Below are positions 1 through 5,090 of a stretch of DNA of 5,090 bases, one piece after another. The notes under the pieces are model-generated. The model worked only from the letters and a program-made list of their open reading frames with translations. It was not told where the DNA came from and did no database searches. The stretch covers positions 1 through 5,090 of the forward strand of contig CAJYBF010000101.1 in the NCBI GenBank assembly GCA_913064935.1, written 5' to 3'. The translations under genes and the position numbers were made by a program. Numbering within the stretch: position 1 is the stretch's first letter; every line of letters begins with the position of its first letter. The DNA is from an uncultured Mollicutes bacterium (GTDB taxonomy: Bacteria; Bacillota_I; Bacilli_A; MAG-NZ).

Positions 1-57
1 GATCGGAAGAGCGTCGTGTAGGGAAAGAGTGTAGATCTCGGTGGTCGCCGTATCATT
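1..57. other. Illumina adapter contamination (TruSeq universal/P5, reverse complement)
   Basis: The window opens with GATCGGAAGAGCGTCGTGTA and continues without mismatch, as far as I can recall the oligo, through the reverse complement of the TruSeq universal adapter, ending in GTATCATT at 57. Only the first A of the usual 58-base form is missing. The stretch is GC-rich and unlike everything to its right. It is a library artefact and not genomic, so any gene start placed in it, such as the GTG at 41, is false. Confidence 0.98.
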
Positions 58-67
58 AAAAAAAAAA
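58..67. other. Poly-A tail after adapter (sequencing read-through artefact)
   Basis: Ten consecutive A follow the adapter directly. Reads that run off the end of an Illumina library molecule often show such A calls, so this run is probably not genomic, although its last few bases could be. The true left edge of biological sequence is at about 68. The join at 67/68 may also be a misassembly, because read-through normally places the adapter at the 3' end of an insert and not directly next to more insert. Confidence 0.8.
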
Positions 68-271
68 GACATATCGTACACCAAAGAAAAAATCTTAGGT
101 AAAATTGAAACAATAAATGAAGGTAATAAGCAATTCTATAAAGGAGATAAAAATGTAAATAAATTAGTAGCTCAGAACAACGTATTAAATCTGTATTCAG
201 ATGTACTACAAAGTCCTCACACTTATGACAACATGATGACTTCTATTGATTCTAGTTTTTTTAAAGAATGA
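68..271 (+). CDS. Left fragment of giant phage protein, 5' truncated, ends at frame break
   Basis: This is an open frame of 67 codons reading DISYTKEKIL onward and ending in SSFFKE at a TGA (269-271). Extending it left gives a nominal GTG start at 41, but that lies inside the adapter and the first residues are adapter plus poly-A. The first internal ATGs (233 and 236) lie almost at the end, with no ribosome binding site. The segment is Asn/Lys-rich and helical in character, like the downstream protein. Removing one T from the run at 256-262 makes it read on without a stop as SSFLKNDIIKLYPEIPPKN. I therefore infer it is the upstream part of the same protein, cut on the left by the contig end and on the right by an indel. 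No domain is recognisable in this short piece. Confidence 0.6.
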   Translation, partial: DISYTKEKILGKIETINEGNKQFYKGDKNVNKLVAQNNVLNLYSDVLQSPHTYDNMMTSIDSSFFKE

Positions 272-3008
272 TATTATCAAACTATACCCAGAAATACCAC
301 CTAAGAATTTAGATTTGTTTTCTCCAATCACACAATTGAAAACAAAAATGAATTATATGTCTGGTAAGATGGGTGTTGCCTTAACAGCTAATCAATTAGT
401 AGATCATGTTGCTAATCAATCATTATCAATATCAATGAAGACTAATTTAGGCCTAGGTAATACTAGATATTTAGGTAAAAAAGCTTTTACTGATATGGAT
501 AGGGCTTCAAAAGGAAGAAGTATAGCCACAACATTATCTGCATTTTTGAATGCCTATGTTGATATCGCTAAAGATCCTTATGTTACTAGAAATAATCATA
601 ATGATGTAACGGCTAACATTACTTTTATGTTAATAAGAGCTGGTGTTTCATTAGAGAAGGTTAATAGAATTATTGGTCAGCCAATATTAAAAGAATATGT
701 AGAGCTCATTAAAAGACAGGAAAGTATTACAGCATCACCATTGACTATAACAGTAGATGATGTAACTAAATTTGCTACTCCTTATGAATTTTTAAGACAT
801 AAATATAAACTAAAGACTGCTGATGATAAGAATATCTATTTAAATCAGTTAGGTAAAATAAATAACAATAGATTAGAAGAAAGAATAAAAGGAAATCAAG
901 ATAAAATTATTGATGAAATTTTTTTAAATGCATTTGAACACTATGAAGAAAAAGCTGCACAATGGACTGCTGCCGTACTTTCGACTAAGATTGATGTAAA
1001 AGGAGCTGGAGGTTCTCCAGTAACAATGAATATTGCAATAAATAAAATTGATAAAATAAGCAAGTCTGAATTTGTTTTTGGTTATGATAGTAAGTTTAAA
1101 GACACAGCTCTTGAAGCTTATGAATCAGCCTTAGAATATACTAGGGCAATACTATCTAATAGCAATATACTATTATCAGCTACAAATGAAGCTAGAACAT
1201 TCATGAATACTGCTGCTTCTCAAATTACAAGAGAAGATACGTTGCTTTCTGAGGAATTAGGTAAAGCATTAAATAGAGGTATGTATTCTTATTTAATGTC
1301 TAGTTCATCTATAATGAAAGATAATAGAATGAATTTTGATTATTTATTTAAAAAACTTCCAAATGAAATAGGAGAAATGAAATTATCAAGTGATAATTTT
1401 CTTATTCAGGAGTTAGAGATTGATGCTAAAGGTGGTTACAAATTCTTAGGTATTAATAATAAAAATAAACCTGCTCAATATGAAAATAATATTTATAGAG
1501 CATGGATGGAGTTATATGAAAATCCAACTACAAAAGATTTAGCTGTTAATTTAGTGAGATATGCTTATTCTCAATCTGGATTTCAAATGAATCTTAATCA
1601 ATTTTTCACACACATACCTCACGAAATATTAAAATCTGAAGGAGTTAATGCTGAAGTAGATGGATTTTTTGGGAAATTAGGTAGAATGGAAATGGATACT
1701 GATGGATTCTTAGATCAATTTTATAGACATGAATCTAATAATACTGATGTTGTTCCAAGGATTAATAATTCTGATACCAAAGGTGAAGATGTAGATAGAG
1801 CTTACGGTTTCTCTGCATCAGACTCATTTCTTAAGAAGTATGAAAAAATTGAAGATGGTATACCTCAGTCTTATCCTCCAAAATTTGTTACATTAAATTT
1901 AGGTGATGATGTTATTGGGTTATTCAAAATAACTAACTCAATAACTCCAAAAGTAAATCCAATATATGCAAGAACATTTAAATTAGGATACAAGGCAGGT
2001 AAAAATAGAGTTTTTGAGTATTCTTATGAAAATAATCTTAAGAAATCTGTATTGGATCAAAATAGTATTGATAAAGATTTCATAAAAGGAATAAAATTAG
2101 TAAATGAAAAACTTATTGATAAAGATTCTTCTCAAGAGAATTTTGAGCAAGAAGAGAGATATAATGATGATTACATAGAAGAAGACACTGTAACATTCAG
2201 AGAAAAAGTAGCTAGACTTCAAGAAGCTATGGATGTTTTAGTAATAATGGATGAAACAGTTCCTACGTCAAGAGTTTTGGGGAAGAATGATAAAAGGGTT
2301 AAAGAAGCTGGGAAGCCTGTTATTCTTATAAATCCTAATCACGTATTTAAGACTACGGCTATACATGAATTTGGTCACATATTCATTGATTCATTTCCTA
2401 ATGGACTTGATAATCCAAGACTTCAAAAAGCATTAAATATGTTAATGGGAACTGAACTTGAAAGAGAGGTTCGTGAAATGTATCCAGAACTAAATGATGA
2501 GATGTTTGCTAAAGAACTTATAACTACTGCTATTGGAAGAAAAGGTTCTGAAATATGGGATAATCAAGAGGATGCAGGAGTATGGGATGCAATAAAGAAT
2601 TGGTTTGTCAACTTTATTAATAGATTATTTGGATTAAATGAAGATGCTATAACCAGCTTAACTAGAGAATTACTTGATTCTAATACAAGCAAAGAAGTAG
2701 CTATAAGTTCTCTACCAATGACGGATCAAGAATTAAGGGTAAGAGAAATTGCTACTGAGAAGCAGGAAGAATCCAAGACTATTAGAACGCTTGAGAATAC
2801 ATATAATGAAATGTTAACAAGAGTTACTAATATTTATAATGAATATATACCTAAAACTGCTGAAGCTAGAACTAGAGAGTCTTTAAATAGAGAAGAAAGA
2901 ACAACTAGATTTGAATCTATTTCAGAACTTAAAGAAGCTTTAGATAATTTAGATAAAGCTGATAGAAAATTAGGTTTATCTAAGTATATTCAATGGGTTA
3001 ATTCTTAA
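246..3008 (+). CDS. Giant crAss-like phage protein segment with zincin metalloprotease domain
   Basis: This 920-codon frame opens nominally at TTG 246, but the first six residues belong to the T-run break. I see no ribosome binding site, and the next ATG (348) has none either, so the real protein enters from the left. Residues about 85-150 hold a block with AYVDIAKDPYV (AKDP at 108-111), LIRAGV and IGQPILKEY, which resembles large proteins of crAss-like phages. The middle is Asn/Lys-rich without known motifs. Residues about 650-770 form a zincin-like unit with TTAIHEFGHIFID (H707, E708, H711) and, 46 residues on, MFAKELITT, whose E757 is a candidate third zinc ligand. An amphipathic helix, WDAIKNWFVNFINRLFG, starts at 780, and charged helices follow to the end. 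There are no signal peptide or membrane segments. By analogy, it may be a virion-packaged protein of the RNA polymerase/ejection module, and the protease may process it or virion partners. The frame ends at a TAA that is probably not the natural end. The protease-fold call is firm; the phage family is inferred. Confidence 0.75.
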   Translation: MILVFLKNDIIKLYPEIPPKNLDLFSPITQLKTKMNYMSGKMGVALTANQLVDHVANQSLSISMKTNLGLGNTRYLGKKAFTDMDRASKGRSIATTLSAFLNAYVDIAKDPYVTRNNHNDVTANITFMLIRAGVSLEKVNRIIGQPILKEYVELIKRQESITASPLTITVDDVTKFATPYEFLRHKYKLKTADDKNIYLNQLGKINNNRLEERIKGNQDKIIDEIFLNAFEHYEEKAAQWTAAVLSTKIDVKGAGGSPVTMNIAINKIDKISKSEFVFGYDSKFKDTALEAYESALEYTRAILSNSNILLSATNEARTFMNTAASQITREDTLLSEELGKALNRGMYSYLMSSSSIMKDNRMNFDYLFKKLPNEIGEMKLSSDNFLIQELEIDAKGGYKFLGINNKNKPAQYENNIYRAWMELYENPTTKDLAVNLVRYAYSQSGFQMNLNQFFTHIPHEILKSEGVNAEVDGFFGKLGRMEMDTDGFLDQFYRHESNNTDVVPRINNSDTKGEDVDRAYGFSASDSFLKKYEKIEDGIPQSYPPKFVTLNLGDDVIGLFKITNSITPKVNPIYARTFKLGYKAGKNRVFEYSYENNLKKSVLDQNSIDKDFIKGIKLVNEKLIDKDSSQENFEQEERYNDDYIEEDTVTFREKVARLQEAMDVLVIMDETVPTSRVLGKNDKRVKEAGKPVILINPNHVFKTTAIHEFGHIFIDSFPNGLDNPRLQKALNMLMGTELEREVREMYPELNDEMFAKELITTAIGRKGSEIWDNQEDAGVWDAIKNWFVNFINRLFGLNEDAITSLTRELLDSNTSKEVAISSLPMTDQELRVREIATEKQEESKTIRTLENTYNEMLTRVTNIYNEYIPKTAEARTRESLNREERTTRFESISELKEALDNLDKADRKLGLSKYIQWVNS
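256..262 (+). other. T7 homopolymer frame break (+1) between left fragment and main ORF
   Basis: Seven T lie between AG and AAAG. The left frame reads AGT TTT TTT AAA GAA TGA. The right frame becomes continuous if the run is one T shorter (AGT TTT TTA AAG AAT GAT). The right-hand frame cannot extend left of 240 because of a TGA at 237-239, so the two frames exchange within about 30 bases. The likeliest cause is a homopolymer length error or a real one-base insertion. Programmed shifting would have to be +1 or -2, since a -1 slip on this run meets TAA at 262-264 at once. Confidence 0.7.
2310..2640 (+). other. HExxH zincin (gluzincin-like) metalloprotease domain within the ORF
   Basis: The sequence directly shows a hydrophobic lead-in (VILINPNHVFKTTAI), then HEFGH at 2364-2378 followed by IFIDSF. 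This is the classic active-site helix in which two His bind zinc and Glu is the general base. The third ligand is less sure: E757 in MFAKELITT (codon 2514) or E752 (codon 2499) would fit a gluzincin arrangement. No Met-turn HxxGxxH extension is present, which argues against a metzincin. The domain is followed at 2583-2633 by a Trp/Phe-rich amphipathic helix that could be a membrane- or partner-contacting element. The catalytic residues are intact, so an active enzyme is plausible. The substrate is unknown. Confidence 0.8.
3006..3008 (+). other. Single in-frame TAA interrupting an otherwise continuous frame
   Basis: The frame reads QWVNS-TAA-IKEVNKITDSRR and stays open from 3009 to 5069 without a phase change. 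Composition and helical, charged character are the same on both sides. There is no spacer, terminator, promoter or strong Shine-Dalgarno. One base change (C, A or G to T in the first position, for example CAA to TAA) would explain it. It may be a sequencing or assembly error, a nonsense mutation, a natural split of the giant gene, or readthrough. Confidence 0.75.
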
Positions 3009-3056
3009 ATCAAAGAAGTTAATAAAATTACTGATTCAAGAAGAGCTAATAATACT
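3009..3056 (+). other. In-frame coding stretch between the two large ORFs (no intergenic signal)
   Basis: These 48 bases translate as 16 sense codons (IKEVNKIT DSRRANNT) in the frame of both neighbours. Composition and codon use match the flanks. There is no inverted repeat with a T-tract, no -10/-35 pair and no strong ribosome binding site. I read it as coding sequence of the interrupted protein. If the gene is genuinely split, it would be an untranslated linker whose weak AAGAAGAG could serve the TTG at 3057. Confidence 0.6.
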
Positions 3057-5072
3057 TTGACTGATAAAAAGATAATGGCATCTATTGATTGGAATGAAGG
3101 ATTTAGTATGATAGATGATATTCAAGAACTTATAGTAGGTCTTAATGATGATGGAGAATTATCTGATGCTGACAAAAAATATTATGATAGAAAACTTTCT
3201 GATATTCAAGGTAAAAGATCTAAACTAGAATCTAAGTTAATGAAAGCTGCTAGAGAACAGTACGCTAAATTTATGGCTGTAAATGACAATAAAATTTATA
3301 CAGAATATAGCCGTAAGTTCATGGAAAAATATGATGAGTTTGTAAAGAAAGATTCTGGTCAATCTCAAGAAGAATATGTTAGAGAACAATTACTTGCTAA
3401 TAGAGATGAGATTTATGATCTAGCTTATAGAGAAGCTTTATTAAAAGCAGAAAAATCTGTATCAGATATTCATAAATTAGCAGCTACATTATGGTCAGAA
3501 AAAAATGCTAATTCACAAGATATTCAAGTATTATCTACTTTAGTGGATAAAGTAGAATCTCAAATTCAGAGCTATGCTTTAACTCAAGCTACTGAAATGG
3601 ACTCTATGCACAAGGAATATAAGAATGAAGTAAATAGTTCTGTTAATCAATCGGAGAAGTACAAAGGAATGTTTACTACTTCAAGTAATGGTCAATCTTA
3701 TTTTGCTTCTCAATATAAACCAGAATTCTTAGAGAAAAAGAATGAGTTGATAAAAGATGCTTTTGATGCTGATTTGGCTCAAGAAAAATATGGTGACATA
3801 AAAGTATCAGAAGGTAAACTTGAATATACTATTGACGGAATAATTAGAAAAATAAAAATTGGAGACGCTACTAAGTACAAGACTGCAGTAAATAAAGAGG
3901 GTAAAGGATATCATGTATCTTATGAACTTGCTGGAGAAAGAGTGTATATAACTACTGCTGAAGCGATAGCTAGATCTGAGTATGAGTATTGGGTAGAGAA
4001 TAATACTGAATCAGTAATGATTAAGGGACAGAATAGATGGTCACCAACTCAGGAATGGGTTAATCAGGATTATAATAAATTAGATTCAAGCCAGAAGAAA
4101 CATCTTAATTACTTAAAAGAAAAATTAAGGGAAGCTGATAAGTTAACTAAAGGTAGAGATTCTTTGATAACTAATACTTATAATCAAGAATGGATAAGAT
4201 TACCTGGAATGTTGAAATCAGATATTCAGAGAGTTGCAGAAGGAGATGTAGTCGGTGCTTTAAAACATCAATTATCTGAAGTAACTTCAGTTCAGGCAGA
4301 TGATTTTGAAACTGATAGTGCTACTGGTCGTACAACAAAGGATTCAGTTAAAGTATTCGCAGATATTTCTAATAAAGAAAAGATGAGAGTACCAATTCCA
4401 TTTAGAAAGAAACTTGACGCTAAAGAGCAAAGTTTTGATTTACACACAATGGTACTAATGAATTCTGTTGCAGCTAAAAATTATAAAGAAAAGAAGGAAA
4501 TTGAATCTACTTTTCTTATAATATTAGAGGTTATGAAAAATAGAAAAGTCCCAGATACAGCAGGAGTTAGAGGTTTGAAAAAGATACATGCTTTATCAGA
4601 TAAAGATACTCCAGTAGAATTATATAAGGATCTTAGAAATGGATTACCTAACGATGCTAAAAGAGCTTTAGATACATTAGAAAATAGAATCTATGGTATA
4701 AAAAGTAAAGATGCTGGATCTATAAAAGTTGCAGGTAAAGAAATAGATCTTAACCAAGCAACTAGATCATGGCTTAAGTACTCCGGAACAGTAGCTTTAG
4801 TTGGTAACTGGGTTAACAGTATTGTAAACCTTAACATGGGTACTATAAATAATATGATTGAAGCTGCAGGTGGAGAACATTTTAATTTTAAAGATTGGGG
4901 TAGAGCAGTTAAGACTTATTGGAAAGACATTAAAAGTATATCTAGTGACTGCGGATCTACAGTTAATACAACAAGTACTAAAACGTCTATGAAGTTTTAT
5001 AATTTAATGGGTATTAAATACTATCTTGATAATAAGTTTAACGATCACAACAACACTCAAGAATTATTATAA
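3057..5072 (+). CDS. Downstream segment of the giant crAss-like phage protein
   Basis: This 671-codon frame has TTG 3057 as its nominal start and ATG 3075 as the alternative. Only a weak purine run (AAGAAGAG, 3038-3045) precedes them. The frame is open and phase-matched back to 3009, directly after the TAA ending the preceding frame, so it more likely continues that protein. Residues about 20-200 are strongly charged helix, probably coiled coil (DKKYYDRKLSDIQGKRSKLE). Residues about 240-310 look like a small beta-rich unit (KLEYTIDGIIRKIKIGDATK). Residues about 380-490 hold WIRLPGMLKSDIQRV, RVPIPFRKKLDAKEQ (R444 onward) and a NYKEKKEIE block, which resemble conserved stretches of giant crAss-like phage proteins. 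Residues 575-615 are a hydrophobic/Gly segment, LVGNWVNSIVNLNMG, leading into MIEAAGGEHFNFKDWGRA. No catalytic motif is visible. A structural or ejected virion role is inferred from the linkage. The stop at 5070-5072 lies 18 bases from the contig end and may not be the natural end. Confidence 0.7.
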   Translation: MTDKKIMASIDWNEGFSMIDDIQELIVGLNDDGELSDADKKYYDRKLSDIQGKRSKLESKLMKAAREQYAKFMAVNDNKIYTEYSRKFMEKYDEFVKKDSGQSQEEYVREQLLANRDEIYDLAYREALLKAEKSVSDIHKLAATLWSEKNANSQDIQVLSTLVDKVESQIQSYALTQATEMDSMHKEYKNEVNSSVNQSEKYKGMFTTSSNGQSYFASQYKPEFLEKKNELIKDAFDADLAQEKYGDIKVSEGKLEYTIDGIIRKIKIGDATKYKTAVNKEGKGYHVSYELAGERVYITTAEAIARSEYEYWVENNTESVMIKGQNRWSPTQEWVNQDYNKLDSSQKKHLNYLKEKLREADKLTKGRDSLITNTYNQEWIRLPGMLKSDIQRVAEGDVVGALKHQLSEVTSVQADDFETDSATGRTTKDSVKVFADISNKEKMRVPIPFRKKLDAKEQSFDLHTMVLMNSVAAKNYKEKKEIESTFLIILEVMKNRKVPDTAGVRGLKKIHALSDKDTPVELYKDLRNGLPNDAKRALDTLENRIYGIKSKDAGSIKVAGKEIDLNQATRSWLKYSGTVALVGNWVNSIVNLNMGTINNMIEAAGGEHFNFKDWGRAVKTYWKDIKSISSDCGSTVNTTSTKTSMKFYNLMGIKYYLDNKFNDHNNTQELL

Positions 5073-5090
5073 TTCAGATCTATAAACCTA
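5073..5090. other. Contig right end, no gene assignable
   Basis: Only 18 bases remain after the last TAA. In the same frame they read FRSINL without a stop. There is no adapter, hairpin or terminator in them. It cannot be decided whether the protein truly ends at 5072 or whether this stop is another interruption near a poorly covered contig end. Confidence 0.4.

Noticed and set aside
41..67. GTG start giving a 76-residue protein
   Set aside because: The start and first codons lie in the adapter and poly-A run, so the N-terminus is not encoded by the organism.
246..263. TTG at 246 as the true start of the 920-codon frame
   Set aside because: There is no ribosome binding site. The upstream frame is coding and flows into this one if one T is removed at 256-262. 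The TTG exists only because the frame is closed by a TGA at 237.
256..263. Classic -1 programmed frameshift heptamer (T TTT TTT / T TTT TTA)
   Set aside because: A -1 slip puts the ribosome on TAA at 262-264. Only +1 or -2 reaches the long frame, and I saw no supporting stem-loop or pseudoknot.
3038..3059. AAGAAGAG as a Shine-Dalgarno for a new gene at TTG 3057
   Set aside because: The match is weak and purine-rich runs are everywhere in this Lys/Glu-rich coding sequence. The frame is continuous with the upstream ORF. I kept it only as an alternative.
264..5069. Alternative genetic code (TAG to Gln or TGA to Trp), as in some crAss-like phages
   Set aside because: No in-frame TAG or TGA occurs and Trp is encoded by TGG. 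The one internal stop is TAA, so the sequence offers no support for either code.
5068..5073. TATAAT resembling a -10 promoter box
   Set aside because: It lies at the contig end in very AT-rich sequence, has no convincing -35 partner and no visible downstream gene. Chance matches are expected.

Overview
The window looks like one metagenomic assembly contig made almost entirely of part of a single giant, AT-rich coding region on the + strand. Its left end is not biological. Bases 1-57 match the reverse complement of the Illumina TruSeq universal (P5) adapter, and a run of ten A follows (58-67), as when a read runs through the end of a library molecule. Genomic sequence begins at about base 68.

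From about 68 to 5069 the + strand can be read as one protein of roughly 1,660 codons, with two interruptions. The first is a one-base phase shift at a seven-T run (256-262), which joins a 67-codon left segment to the long frame starting at 264. The second is one in-frame TAA at 3006-3008, after which the same frame stays open to 5069. No promoter, convincing ribosome binding site or terminator marks either break, and the left segment has no credible start. I therefore read the three open frames as pieces of one gene that begins left of the contig and may continue past its right end. The alternative, a naturally split gene with re-initiation at 3057 or 3075, remains possible.

The protein has the style of the giant multi-domain proteins that crAss-like phages and related large phages of Bacteroidota carry in their RNA polymerase/ejected-protein module. 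It is low in GC, Asn/Lys/Glu-rich and mostly helical. It has an N-terminal region with an AKDP...NQPIL-type block, an embedded HExxH zincin metalloprotease-like domain (HEFGH at 2364-2378) followed by an amphipathic Trp-rich helix, then long charged helical stretches, a RVPIPF/NYKEKKEIE block and a C-terminal EAAGG..FNFKDW block. The HExxH motif and the frame structure are directly visible. The crAss-like assignment rests on my memory of family style and is not proven here.

No RNA genes, CRISPR arrays, insertion sequences or minus-strand genes are supported. The points most worth a second look are the in-frame TAA, the T7 phase break and the metalloprotease domain. The adapter end lowers trust in the assembly around base 68-270.
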